64,000 nt of DNA from an uncultured Oscillospiraceae bacterium (GTDB taxonomy: Bacteria > Bacillota > Clostridia > Oscillospirales > Oscillospiraceae), in the NCBI GenBank assembly GCA_934511165.1, contig CAKSWA010000002.1, positions 5,531 through 69,530 on the forward strand. Reading direction: 5' to 3'. The position numbers were made by a program, and so were the translations under genes. This document shows positions 14,334-22,624 of this stretch, one piece after another. The first letter of the stretch is position 1, and every line of letters begins with the position of its first letter. The notes under the pieces are model-generated. The model was given only the letters and a program-made list of their open reading frames with translations. It searched no databases and had not been told where the DNA came from.

Positions 14334-16804
14334 TATTCCTCCGTTCCGGCTTCCGGTTCCTGCGGCATGACCGGGACCTGCACCGGCTGCGGCGTCGGTT
14401 CCGGTGTCGGTGCGGCCGTCGGTGCGGCCGTCGGTTCCATCGTGGGTACGGCGGTCGGCTCCGGCGTGGGCGCGGGCGTTGCGGTCGGCACGGGCGTTGG
14501 CTCCGGCGTCGTTTCGAGATCACCGAAAATGCCGGTGTCATATCCGCGGTTCGTCGGGTCGTTGAACTGGATCACGGGCAGCGGCTCGTTGATCTGCGCC
14601 ATGATCCGCCGCCAGATCTGCGCGGCGGGGTTGCCGGCATAGTACATGGGGGCGGGGCTGTCGTAGCCGGTCCAGACGGCGGTTACATAGTACGGCGAGA
14701 AGCCGCAGAACCAGCGGTCGTAGTCATCGGAGGTCGTGCCGGTCTTGCCGGCGACGGGCATTTTCCCGTAGCCGAGATAGACCTCGTAGCCCGTGCCGTA
14801 CCATGCGGCGGCTTCGAGCATTTCGGTCATGCACCGGGCGGTGTCTACGCTGAACACATGGCTCGTGCGCATCCCGTTTTCGAGAACGGTGTTGCCGTTC
14901 GCGTCGGTGATGAGCGAATACGATCTCGCGTAGGTCATCTCGCCGTCGTTCGGGAAGGAGGTATAGGCCTGCGCCATTTCGCGCACCGTTACGCCGTAGG
15001 TGAACTGGCCGAGAGCGAGCGGGGCGTAGTCGCGGTCGGCCTCGACGAGCTGGAAGCCCATGCGCTCGGTGAGGTATTCAAACGAAACGCTCGGCGTGAG
15101 CTTATCGATGATCTGCGCTGCAACGGTGTTCTTTGAGCGCACCAGCGCGTCCCAGATCGTGATGATGCCGTCGTAGGAGCTGCCGGAGTTGCGCGGGTAC
15201 CAGTACGTGCCGCGCAGCTGGATATCGGGGCTGTCGTCCACGAGCGTGGATTCGGTGATGAGGCCGAGATCCATCGCCGGGCCGTAGGACGCGAGCGGCT
15301 TTGCCGAGGAGCCGGAGGGACGGTGCGCGTCGATGGCGTAGTTAAAGCCAAAGTTGCGGTCCTTTTCGCCGATCGCGCCGCCGATGGCCTTGATCTCGCC
15401 CGTGAACGGGTCAATAACCATGCAGGCGGACTGCAGCGGCTGGCTGCTGTAGTAATAGGGCTGCGGCATGCTGTCCGGGTCGGTATAAATGTCGTCCACG
15501 ACCTGCTGCACGAAGGGATCGACGCAGGCGTAAATCTGATAACCGCCATGGTAGAGCAGCTGGCGCGCCGCGGCCTCGGAAAGGCCGAGCCGCGTCTGAA
15601 GATCGCTCAGCACATCGTTGATGACCATTTCCACATAATAGGAATAGATTTCCTGCTGGTAGACCTCGTTCTCGCCGCGGATGAAGTGCAGCTCGTCGTT
15701 ATCGACCTCCGCGACGGCGGCGACGTATTCCTCGTGGGAGATGTAGTCCTGGTCGTACATCTCGTAGAGAATGGTCTTGGTGCGCTTCTTGTTGTTCTCC
15801 ACGCTGGCAAAGGGACTGTAGCGCGAGGGGTTGTTCGTGATGCCGATGATGCTCGCGCATTGCGCCAGCGTGAGATCCTGCACGTCTTTGCCGAAGTAGG
15901 TCTGCGCCGCCATCTGCACGCCGCTTGCGCCCTCGCCGAAGTAGACGACGTTGAGATACCACTCCATGATCTCTTCCTTGGTGTATTCCTTTTCGAGATC
16001 GAGAGCGCGGAAAATCTCCACGAGCTTTCGCTGCACGGTAACGTCGTCCTCGGTGGTGACGTTTTTAATGAGCTGCTGCGTGATCGTCGAGCCGCCGAAG
16101 TCGTTTTTCATGCCGAGGAACATGTTGACAAACGCACCCGCCGTGCGGTACCAGTCCACGCCTTTGTGGTCGTAGAAGCGCTTGTCCTCGATAGCGACCG
16201 CCGCCTTTTCCAGATACGGCGGCAGCTCTTCGTATTCGACCCAGATGCGGTTTTCGTCCGTCGCCAGCACCGCGAGCTCTACGGTCTGGCCGTCGTTGTC
16301 GTAAGCCCAGATCGTGCTCGAGAGCGAAATGGCGTAGTCTTCGAGCGTGATGTTGAGATCGGTTGTGAGGTTATTCTTTACATAGTAGGCGAAAATGCAC
16401 GCGAACAGCAGCCCGCCGAGCAGCAGCACGAGCAGCACGGAAAGAACGATGCGGACAATGAACCGCACCATATCTCCCACGGTGGAGACGGCGGCGTCGC
16501 CGACGGCAAGCGCGGTGCGCGCCCGCCGCGAGAGAATGGGAGAGCGCTTTTCGCGCGGCGCTTTTTTCGCCGCCTTCTTCGCGTCCGGCTTCTTTTCGGC
16601 GGCCGCGGCACTCCCGCCTTCTTCCGGCGCGCTCTTGCCGTCCGCCGCGGACGCATCGTTTTCCGGCGCGGCCTTTTCCTCCGGCGCGGGCAGCGGAACC
16701 GTGTCGTCCGATACGGTCGGCACCGGCATGGTATCGCCGGACAGCGGCGGTACCGGCGCGGTATCGTCGTTCGGTATATCGTTGTAGGGGCGTTTCTGAT
16801 CCAT
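14333..16804 (-). CDS. Class A penicillin-binding protein (GT51 glycosyltransferase plus transpeptidase)
   Basis: An 823-residue bifunctional peptidoglycan synthase. Residues 1-110 are a Pro/Ala/Glu/Asp-rich cytosolic tail, followed by one membrane helix (~115-141). The GT51 domain has the catalytic Glu206 in AVAIEDKRFYDHKG and GGSTITQQLIKN, plus WYLNVVYFGEGASG. The transpeptidase domain carries S499-S-A-K502, the SKN motif in RSKNTVAAQI, and GKTGTTSDDYDRWF. The C-terminus is a Thr/Pro/Glu repeat tail (PTPEPT-like), probably spanning wall. It has its own promoter, TATAAT with extended TGG (16849-16854), and a terminator beyond repeat C. Confidence 0.95.
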   Translation of the reverse strand: MDQKRPYNDIPNDDTAPVPPLSGDTMPVPTVSDDTVPLPAPEEKAAPENDASAADGKSAPEEGGSAAAAEKKPDAKKAAKKAPREKRSPILSRRARTALAVGDAAVSTVGDMVRFIVRIVLSVLLVLLLGGLLFACIFAYYVKNNLTTDLNITLEDYAISLSSTIWAYDNDGQTVELAVLATDENRIWVEYEELPPYLEKAAVAIEDKRFYDHKGVDWYRTAGAFVNMFLGMKNDFGGSTITQQLIKNVTTEDDVTVQRKLVEIFRALDLEKEYTKEEIMEWYLNVVYFGEGASGVQMAAQTYFGKDVQDLTLAQCASIIGITNNPSRYSPFASVENNKKRTKTILYEMYDQDYISHEEYVAAVAEVDNDELHFIRGENEVYQQEIYSYYVEMVINDVLSDLQTRLGLSEAAARQLLYHGGYQIYACVDPFVQQVVDDIYTDPDSMPQPYYYSSQPLQSACMVIDPFTGEIKAIGGAIGEKDRNFGFNYAIDAHRPSGSSAKPLASYGPAMDLGLITESTLVDDSPDIQLRGTYWYPRNSGSSYDGIITIWDALVRSKNTVAAQIIDKLTPSVSFEYLTERMGFQLVEADRDYAPLALGQFTYGVTVREMAQAYTSFPNDGEMTYARSYSLITDANGNTVLENGMRTSHVFSVDTARCMTEMLEAAAWYGTGYEVYLGYGKMPVAGKTGTTSDDYDRWFCGFSPYYVTAVWTGYDSPAPMYYAGNPAAQIWRRIMAQINEPLPVIQFNDPTNRGYDTGIFGDLETTPEPTPVPTATPAPTPEPTAVPTMEPTAAPTAAPTPEPTPQPVQVPVMPQEPEAGTEE

Positions 16805-16992
16805 AATTGCCTCCGGAATGGTCGAGCGTATGCGTATAATAATAAATCATTATACCATACTTTTGAGAAATATTGTATCCGAAATGGAAATTTTTTAAAG
16901 CCGGTATGATTCTATGACGGAAAAAACGGGTAATTCGTTCATTTCCGGGTATACTGCGCAGAGACGAAACCGGGAAAACGGGGGAAAAGAAC

Positions 16993-17274
16993 ATGAAAGC
17001 AGGTCATATCGGCGCGGTATCGCTCGCGCTGTGCGCCGCCGCGGGCGTATCGATGCTCACTCTTTCCGGCGGCAAGAAGGCGGAATACTGCTCGCTTGCC
17101 GAGTACCATGGGCGCGTGGCAATTTTCGCGCCGGACGAGCGGACGCTGCCGCGGCAGATCACGGCCATCGCGGTGCACACGCTGCCGAGCGCCGACCGTG
17201 AAGCGCTCTCCGGCGGCATCGCCGTATACAGCCGCGAGGAGCTGTACGCGCGGCTCGAAGATTTTGGGTCCTGA
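16993..17274 (+). CDS. Small membrane-anchored/exported protein, BofC C-terminal-like
   Basis: A 93-residue protein with an N-terminal hydrophobic segment (residues ~6-25) and a short extracytoplasmic domain: YHGRVAIFAPDERTLPRQITAIAV, here split as YHGRVAIFAP and TAIAVHTLPSADREALSGGI, ending YSREELYARLEDFGS. The layout (YxGxVAVF ... LPxxDxxxLxxGI ... SxEELxxLLEDF) resembles clostridial short proteins with a BofC-like C-terminal domain. I recall the similarity but could not test it. The PBP gene is divergent 188 bp away. Confidence 0.7.
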   Translation: MKAGHIGAVSLALCAAAGVSMLTLSGGKKAEYCSLAEYHGRVAIFAPDERTLPRQITAIAVHTLPSADREALSGGIAVYSREELYARLEDFGS

Positions 17275-17293
17275 AGCATTCGAGCGGATATAC

Positions 17294-17321
17294 TTGATTT
17301 TTACCGCATTCATGGTATAAT
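17294..17321 (+). promoter_or_regulatory. Promoter for the DUF1292 gene
   Basis: TTGATT - 16 bp - TATAAT, with TGG extending the -10 box. It lies just after the 93-aa gene. Confidence 0.7.
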
Positions 17322-17368
17322 CAAACTACCCGAAGGAAAAGCGGGATCCATACAAAAGAGGTGCTGAC

Positions 17369-17659
17369 ATGAACGAAGATTTCGGCGGCGATATCATTAC
17401 CATCTCCGACGAGGACGGCAACGAGTTTGATCTCGAGCTGCTCGATACTATTGAATTTGAAGGCCAGACGTACTGCGTGTTCGTCCCGGCAGACATTGAA
17501 AACATGGACGTGAACGATCCCGATTACGGTCTCATCTTCCTGAAGAGCCGCGAGGAGAACGGCGAGGAGCTTTTCGACTCCGTGGACGACGATGACGAGC
17601 TGGATCGTGTGTACGAATATTACCAGCAGATCATGGAAGCGGAAGAAGAGAAGGAATAA
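17369..17659 (+). CDS. DUF1292 domain protein
   Basis: A 96-residue, very acidic protein. The DUF1292 pattern is clear: ITISDEDGNEFDLELLDTIEFEGQTYCVF, split here as ITISDEDGNEFDLELL and FEGQTYCVFVP, with a late DDDDELDRVYEYY. The family (YrzB-like) is small and widespread in Firmicutes with no firm role, often near ruvX and alaS genes. Here it stands alone with its own promoter. The 6S RNA gene starts right after it. Confidence 0.93.
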   Translation: MNEDFGGDIITISDEDGNEFDLELLDTIEFEGQTYCVFVPADIENMDVNDPDYGLIFLKSREENGEELFDSVDDDDELDRVYEYYQQIMEAEEEKE

Positions 17660-17669
17660 GATTTTCTTT

Positions 17670-17857
17670 CTGCGGTGCTCGTAGCCACACTTCACCGGGT
17701 CATTTTAAACCCACATTAGATATAAGGGACGCCTATCTCCGGCCGTGAATTGCAGGCCTCCCGGCTTTTTGCCGGACGTTGGAAGCGCGGAAGCGATCGG
17801 GCGGCGACCCACCTGCCGAGTCGTGCAGGTTCTAATCTGACCCCTACGGCATTGCGG
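17670..17857 (+). ncRNA. ssrS: 6S RNA (SsrS), Firmicute type
   Basis: 6S RNA mimics an open promoter and traps housekeeping RNA polymerase. The two ends pair: GCGGTGCTCGTAG with CTACGGCATTGC, forming the closing stem. A large central bubble holds the GGGTCATTTTAAACCC hairpin on the 5' side and ACCTGC-CGAGTC-GTGCAGGT on the 3' side. The apical arm ends CCGGC-TTTTT-GCCGG. Length about 188 nt and a terminator directly after fit the family. Recognised by structure and remembered clostridial 6S sequences. A covariance search against RF00013 would be decisive. Confidence 0.72.
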
Positions 17858-17858
17858 A

Positions 17859-17888
17859 TGGGGCGCACCTTCGGGTGCGCCCTTTTTA
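17859..17888 (+). terminator. Terminator of the 6S RNA
   Basis: GGGGCGCACC-TTC-GGGTGCGCCC followed by TTTTTAT. A second weaker hairpin (GCGCACC/GGGCGCGC) lies at about 17923-17945. Confidence 0.88.
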
Positions 17889-18077
17889 TATTGCGCCTGG
17901 GGGCGCAAACTCTGCGAGGCTTTTAGCGCACCTTTGGGCGCGCTTTCTTTGTTCTCCGACAATCTGCCGCAGCAAAGCGTGAAACGGCGGCGCGATTTCT
18001 CCCTTTTTGCCGTTGCGCGGCGGGGATCATTCGTCGTATCCTAATAGCATACCAAACGGGTAGGAAGGTGATCTGCG

Positions 18078-18767
18078 ATGACATCTTTGCAGAAATGGGG
18101 AAAGTCCGTCCGCACGACGATCCCGGTCATGGCCGGGTATCTTGTTCTCGGCGCGGGTTTCGGCATACTGCTGCGCACGCGCGGCTACGGTCTCGGCTGG
18201 GCGCTCGCCATGAGCGCGTTCATCTATGCCGGGTCGATGCAGTATGTGGCCATCGACCTTCTGACCGGCGGCGCATCGCTCCTTACGACGGCGGTCACGA
18301 CGCTTCTCGTAAACGCGCGCCACCTTTTTTACGGCATTTCCATGCTCGAGCGCTACCGCACCGCGGGGAAGTATGCGCCGTATCTCATTTTCTCGCTGAC
18401 GGACGAGACATACTCGCTCGTCGCCGCGCGCGAGGAGCTCACCGGTGCGGAGTGCTTCCGCATCTCGCTGCTCGACCAGTTTTACTGGGTGCTCGGCACG
18501 GCACTCGGCTCGCTCGCGGGCGCGTATCTGGACTTTAACACGACCGGCATCGACTTTTCGCTCACGGCGCTCTTTCTCACGGTGTTCACCGAGCAATGGC
18601 TGGAGACGAAGGACCATGCCCCGGCGCTCATCGGCCTCGGCGTTTCGATCGCCTGCCGTCTCCTGTTCGGCGCGGACAATTTCCTGCTGCCGACGATGGG
18701 CGGCATGCTCTGCTGTCTTCTCGTGCTTGATGCACGCCGGACGAGGAAGGGAGGCGAGAGCGCATGA
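18078..18767 (+). CDS. azlC: Branched-chain amino acid exporter, large subunit AzlC
   Basis: A 229-residue membrane protein of the AzlC family, which together with AzlD exports branched-chain amino acids or analogues (4-azaleucine resistance in Bacillus). Family pattern: IPVMAGYLVLGAGFGILLR near the start, FIYAGSMQYVAIDLL and LLVNARHLFYGISML. About five to seven helices are predicted. It overlaps azlD by 4 nt. AGGAAGGTGAT is a strong ribosome site. Confidence 0.93.
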   Translation: MTSLQKWGKSVRTTIPVMAGYLVLGAGFGILLRTRGYGLGWALAMSAFIYAGSMQYVAIDLLTGGASLLTTAVTTLLVNARHLFYGISMLERYRTAGKYAPYLIFSLTDETYSLVAAREELTGAECFRISLLDQFYWVLGTALGSLAGAYLDFNTTGIDFSLTALFLTVFTEQWLETKDHAPALIGLGVSIACRLLFGADNFLLPTMGGMLCCLLVLDARRTRKGGESA

Positions 18768-19090
18768 ATACGCATGCCGTTTTGCTCATTGCGGTCTCTG
18801 CGCTCGTCACGGCGCTCATCCGCTTTGCGCCGTTTCTTGTCTTCCGCGGCGGGCGGGAGACGCCCGCGGTCATATTGCGGCTCGGCAAGCTTCTGCCGTG
18901 TGCGGTCATGAGCATGCTTGTGGTGTACTGCCTGCGGAATATGGATTTTGCGACTGCAAGCCACGCTCTGCCGGAGATCATCGCCGCAGCGGTCGTTGTA
19001 GGGCTTCATCTCTGGCGGCGCAATACGCTTTTGAGCATCGTTGCCGGGACACTCGTTTATATGCTGCTCGTGCAGCTCGTGTTCGTGTAA
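18764..19090 (+). CDS. azlD: Branched-chain amino acid exporter, small subunit AzlD
   Basis: A 108-residue membrane protein with four helices and the AzlD pattern TALIRFAPFLVF ... LLPCAVMSMLVVYCL ... HLWRRNTLLSIVAGTLVYMLL. It starts inside the azlC stop (ATGA), so the two subunits are made together. Confidence 0.93.
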   Translation: MNTHAVLLIAVSALVTALIRFAPFLVFRGGRETPAVILRLGKLLPCAVMSMLVVYCLRNMDFATASHALPEIIAAAVVVGLHLWRRNTLLSIVAGTLVYMLLVQLVFV

Positions 19091-19105
19091 TAGGATAAAT
19101 CATAA

Positions 19106-19146
19106 GGCAAAGCCGGAAGTCCTCGGACTTCCGGCTTTGCCATAAA
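19106..19146 (+). terminator. Terminator of azlCD
   Basis: GGCAAAGCCGGAAGTCC-TC-GGACTTCCGGCTTTGCC, long perfect stem. The T-run is poor. Confidence 0.75.
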
Positions 19147-19240
19147 AAGCCGCGGGGCTGAAAAGTCGCTAAAATACAAATAAAGTCGCCGGCGCTCATT
19201 TACAGAACGCACGGAACGGACGGATAATAAGTGCAACGGT

Positions 19241-19257
19241 TTGGTTAGTTTAACCAA
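19241..19257. promoter_or_regulatory. Perfect palindrome upstream of the glucan-utilisation operon
   Basis: TTGGTTA-GTT-TAACCAA lies about 39 bp upstream of the -35 box, a place that suits an activator. The AraC-type regulator encoded in the operon is a candidate binder. Otherwise the 346-bp gap before the binding-protein gene holds only the azlCD terminator and the promoter. Confidence 0.45.
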
Positions 19258-19287
19258 TGGCAGAGGCGGAATGCGGGGAGTGCCGTA

Positions 19288-19315
19288 TTGCAATCCCGTC
19301 AAAAACCGGTACAAT
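19288..19315 (+). promoter_or_regulatory. Promoter of the glucan-utilisation operon
   Basis: TTGCAA - 16 bp - TACAAT. The predicted leader to the binding-protein start is about 115 nt. Confidence 0.6.
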
Positions 19316-19436
19316 ATGGATAGGCGGCCGACAGATCCAACGCAAAAAAAAACGCGGGCGGGAAAATCCCGTTTCTTCGCCGGAAGCCATCCGTATGTAC
19401 GCCAAAACGCGCTCAAAAAAAGTGAGGAGGATCAGC

Positions 19437-20723
19437 ATGAAACACAAACTTGCAAAACTGCTTGCTCTGCTTCTGGCTGCCGCGCTTCTGACGGCGTGCA
19501 TGGCCGGCTGCGGAGCTGCGCCCGAACAGCCCGCGAACGCGGACAAACAAACGGAAAACACACCGGCGGATGCTGCCCCGACGGACAGCGAGATCACCCT
19601 GACCTTCTGGCACACCTACGGCGACGCGGAAGAAGCCCAGTTTCTGAACGTGGTGCTGCCGCTCTGGGAAGCCGCGCATCCGAACATCAGGATCGAGGCG
19701 GTCCGTCAGGACGGCGGCCAGTTCCACGAGATGATCGTCACCTCATTCGGCACCGGCATGAGCCCCGACGTGGCGCGCGTTGACATCGCCAATATCGCGG
19801 CCTACGCGAAGCAGGGCGGTCTCGTTGCGCTGAGCGATTATGCGGACTTTGCGGAGATCTCCGGCAATTATCTGGACGCGCCGCTTTCCACCAACCTCTA
19901 TCAGGGCAAGTACTACGGCCTGCCGCTGGACACCAACTGCAAGGCCGCGGTCGTCAACACGAACGTGCTCAAGGAGATCGGACTGGACGCGGTTCCCGAA
20001 ACGATGGAAGCCTTCATTGAAGCGGCCAAGGATCGCGGTACCTACAGTCTGAACGTTTCCGGCGTCGGCGACTGGGATATGTACCCCTACTTCTGGCTGT
20101 TCGGCGGCACGCTGACCGACGACGGCTTCACAAAGGCGACCGGCTATCTCGACAGCGAGAAGAGCATTGCCGCCATGGAAAAGCTCATCGAGCTGCACGA
20201 GCAGAAGATTTTCACCATCCGCGACGTGGACGGCTCCGTGGACGCCTGGGACGGCATCAACAGCGAGTACGCCATGTTCTTTGAAGGCCCGTGGTACTTC
20301 GGTTCCTACGACGACTGCGAGGCGAAGGGCATCGTCGCCGCGACCATCCCGACCTACGAAGGCCGCAGCGCCTCCGTCGTCGGCGGTGAGGACATCGCCG
20401 TTTTCTCGACCAGCGAGCAGAAGGACGCGGCTTACGAATTCGCCAAATTTATGACGAGCGAGGAAGTGCAGCTTGCCATGCTCCAGTCCGGCCAGCTTCC
20501 CATTCTGAAGTCTCTGGTAGAGAATGAGGCTGTCACGAGCAACCCCGTGTGGTCGGTTTACATGAAGCAGATGGAATCCGCCAAGGCGAGAATTCCTTCC
20601 CCCAACAACTCCGCGATCCAGGAGATCTGGAGTGAAATGGTCACCAGTATCTTTGTGGAGGGCGCGGACGCGGCCCAGGCGATGCACGACGCCGCTGCCC
20701 GGATCGACGAGCAGCTCGCCTGA
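19437..20723 (+). CDS. Sugar ABC transporter substrate-binding lipoprotein
   Basis: A 428-residue family 1 extracellular solute-binding protein. The lipoprotein signal MKHKLAKLLALLLAAALLTAC is followed by a second Cys (AGCGAAPEQ) and a Thr/Asp-rich linker. The mature protein has EITLTFWHTYGDAEE, then VRQDGGQFHEMIV, YYGLPLDTNCKAAVVNTNVL and the GGEDIAVFSTSEQKDAAYEFAKFM closing pattern of CUT1 sugar-binding proteins. The start is taken at the ATG behind GGAGG. It probably captures isomalto-oligosaccharides, judged from the GH66 and GH13_31 genes downstream. No ATPase is encoded, so a shared MsmX-type ATPase is expected elsewhere. Confidence 0.93.
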   Translation: MKHKLAKLLALLLAAALLTACMAGCGAAPEQPANADKQTENTPADAAPTDSEITLTFWHTYGDAEEAQFLNVVLPLWEAAHPNIRIEAVRQDGGQFHEMIVTSFGTGMSPDVARVDIANIAAYAKQGGLVALSDYADFAEISGNYLDAPLSTNLYQGKYYGLPLDTNCKAAVVNTNVLKEIGLDAVPETMEAFIEAAKDRGTYSLNVSGVGDWDMYPYFWLFGGTLTDDGFTKATGYLDSEKSIAAMEKLIELHEQKIFTIRDVDGSVDAWDGINSEYAMFFEGPWYFGSYDDCEAKGIVAATIPTYEGRSASVVGGEDIAVFSTSEQKDAAYEFAKFMTSEEVQLAMLQSGQLPILKSLVENEAVTSNPVWSVYMKQMESAKARIPSPNNSAIQEIWSEMVTSIFVEGADAAQAMHDAAARIDEQLA

Positions 20724-20794
20724 AAGCAAGAGCAGAATATCGGGAGCGCAGGGCCGGACGGTCCTGCGCTCTCTTGGAAAAGGAGGCAGCGCCG

Positions 20795-21742
20795 ATGAAG
20801 CTGCTGCAGCGTGAAAGCTCCCCGCTAAGCGGAAAACCATCCTTCAGGAAAGGCCTTCGTGCCTATGCAGCGGCAGCGCCGTTCGTCCTTCCCGGACTTT
20901 TGCTGGTGCTGGCGTTTGTGGTCTACCCGATGTTTTTTACGATTCGGATCGCGCTGTCGGAGTATAAGATCGTGCAGGGCGAGATCATCTTCATCGGCTG
21001 GGAGAATTTCAAAAGCGTTTTGTCCAGCGGCTCCCGCTTCTGGTACGCTTACCGGAACAACTTCCTTTATGCCCTGGTTACGGTGCCGTTCATTTTGCTG
21101 CTCGGCATGCTGTTCGCCTACCTCATCAACAATCTCAGGCGCGGGCAGGGGATCTTCCGCGTCGGCTTTTATCTGCCGGTCATCACCTCATGGGTCATCG
21201 TCAGTCTGGTGTTCCAGTACATGTTCAATAACTCCGACCGGGGCCTTATCAACTACCTGCTGGTCGACGTGCTGCACGTTATGGACGATTATGTGCCGTG
21301 GCTGCTGCGCGAATGGTCGGGCAATGCGGCCATCTGGCTGATGGGCATCTGGAAAAACGTCGGTTGGTCGATGCTTGTCTATCTCGCGGCGCTGCAGGGG
21401 ATCCCCAAGGAGCGTTACGAGGCTGCGGAGCTGGACGGCGCGGGCCTATGGCGGAAGTTCTGGCATATCACGGTGCCGAGCGTTCGCCCGACGACCTTTT
21501 ATGTGATGGTCAACATGATCATCGGTTCCTTCAACGTGTTCATTCAGGTCATGATGCTGACCGGCGGCAACCCCAACGGGAAAACCTCGGTGTTGCAATA
21601 CCTGCTGTATGACAGGGCATTCAATCAGTTTGAGTTCGGCGAGGCCTCCGCGATCGGCATGATCTCCGCCGTGACGATCGTTGCGCTGACGATCGTTCTC
21701 AATCGCGTTTTCAAGCTGGACAACGTGGAACAGGAGGGATAA
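20795..21742 (+). CDS. Sugar ABC transporter permease (MalF-type)
   Basis: A 315-residue CUT1-family inner-membrane permease with six helices. The EAA loop that docks the ATPase is YEAAELDGAGLWRKFWHITVP. The ATG at 20795 is chosen because AAGGAGG lies 8 nt upstream. An earlier in-frame TTG has no ribosome site. It is followed after 2 nt by the second permease gene. Confidence 0.93.
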   Translation: MKLLQRESSPLSGKPSFRKGLRAYAAAAPFVLPGLLLVLAFVVYPMFFTIRIALSEYKIVQGEIIFIGWENFKSVLSSGSRFWYAYRNNFLYALVTVPFILLLGMLFAYLINNLRRGQGIFRVGFYLPVITSWVIVSLVFQYMFNNSDRGLINYLLVDVLHVMDDYVPWLLREWSGNAAIWLMGIWKNVGWSMLVYLAALQGIPKERYEAAELDGAGLWRKFWHITVPSVRPTTFYVMVNMIIGSFNVFIQVMMLTGGNPNGKTSVLQYLLYDRAFNQFEFGEASAIGMISAVTIVALTIVLNRVFKLDNVEQEG

Positions 21743-21744
21743 AA

Positions 21745-22620
21745 ATGAAGCTCCGCGGCAGGAAGGCAACGGAGATCCTCGGTCAGGTGATTTTATGGGT
21801 CATTCTGATCGCGGCGCTGCTGATCTTCTCCGTTCCGTTCCTCTTTATGATCACGAACTCCTTTGAGGAGTTCAGCTATGTGCTGCCCTATCCGCCGAAG
21901 CTCTTTCCTACGCGGCTGGATTTTTCGGCGTATCAGCACATTCTCGGCATGGACATTTTCCCGACGGCGCTGAAAAACAGCGTGATCAACACCGTCATCA
22001 CCGTTGTGATCTCGGTGTTCGTTTCCACGCTCTCCGCCTACGGCTTTGCCCGCATCCGCTTCCCCGGACGCGACAAGCTCTTCGCGGTATACATGTTTAC
22101 GCTGATGGTGCCGGGGTTTCTGAATATCATTCCGCAGTTTCTGGTGCTCCGACGGCTCGCGCTTCCGGGGTTTCCGAATGGCCTGATCGGAACGCGGGCG
22201 GGACTCATTTTGGTATACATTGCAACCAATGTCTGCGGACATACCTTCTTCCTGCGCAATTTCTTCCGAAGTCTGCCAAATTCGCTCGCGGAGTCGGTGC
22301 TGCTCGACGGCGGCGGCCACAAAGACATTTTCTTCCGTGTGATGCTGCCGCTCTCCGCTCCGGCTGTCGGAACCATGACGATCTTTGCGTTCCAGGGCTT
22401 CTGGGAGGAGTACTTTACGGCAAAGGTCCTTGTCGGCGCGAACGAAAAGATGATCACCTTCCCGCTGCTGCTGCAGCGGCTGAACGGACAATACGCGACG
22501 CGGTGGGAGTGGGTTTTCGCCGCGTCGATCCTGGCGCTGATCCCCGTGATCGTTCTGTTTGTGATTTTCCAACGGAAAACGGTCGTCGGCGGGCTGACGC
22601 AGGGGGCCGTGAAAGGATAA
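21745..22620 (+). CDS. Sugar ABC transporter permease (MalG-type)
   Basis: A 291-residue CUT1 permease with six helices (first ILGQVILWVILIAALLIFS, here hydrophobic residues 11-29). The EAA-like loop is LAESVLLDGGGHKDIFFRVMLP. It forms the heterodimeric channel with the preceding permease. The next gene starts 4 nt after its stop. Confidence 0.93.
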   Translation: MKLRGRKATEILGQVILWVILIAALLIFSVPFLFMITNSFEEFSYVLPYPPKLFPTRLDFSAYQHILGMDIFPTALKNSVINTVITVVISVFVSTLSAYGFARIRFPGRDKLFAVYMFTLMVPGFLNIIPQFLVLRRLALPGFPNGLIGTRAGLILVYIATNVCGHTFFLRNFFRSLPNSLAESVLLDGGGHKDIFFRVMLPLSAPAVGTMTIFAFQGFWEEYFTAKVLVGANEKMITFPLLLQRLNGQYATRWEWVFAASILALIPVIVLFVIFQRKTVVGGLTQGAVKG

Positions 22621-22624
22621 GCGA

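Noticed and set aside
14340..14530. Tandem DNA repeat resembling a small array at the end of the PBP gene
   Set aside because: It is the coding sequence of the Pro/Thr/Glu tail. Similar stretches occur in the PIG-L genes and are protein low complexity, not a CRISPR or satellite.
17705..17962. 85-codon minus-strand frame
   Set aside because: It lies on the 6S RNA and its terminator and has no ribosome site or family pattern.
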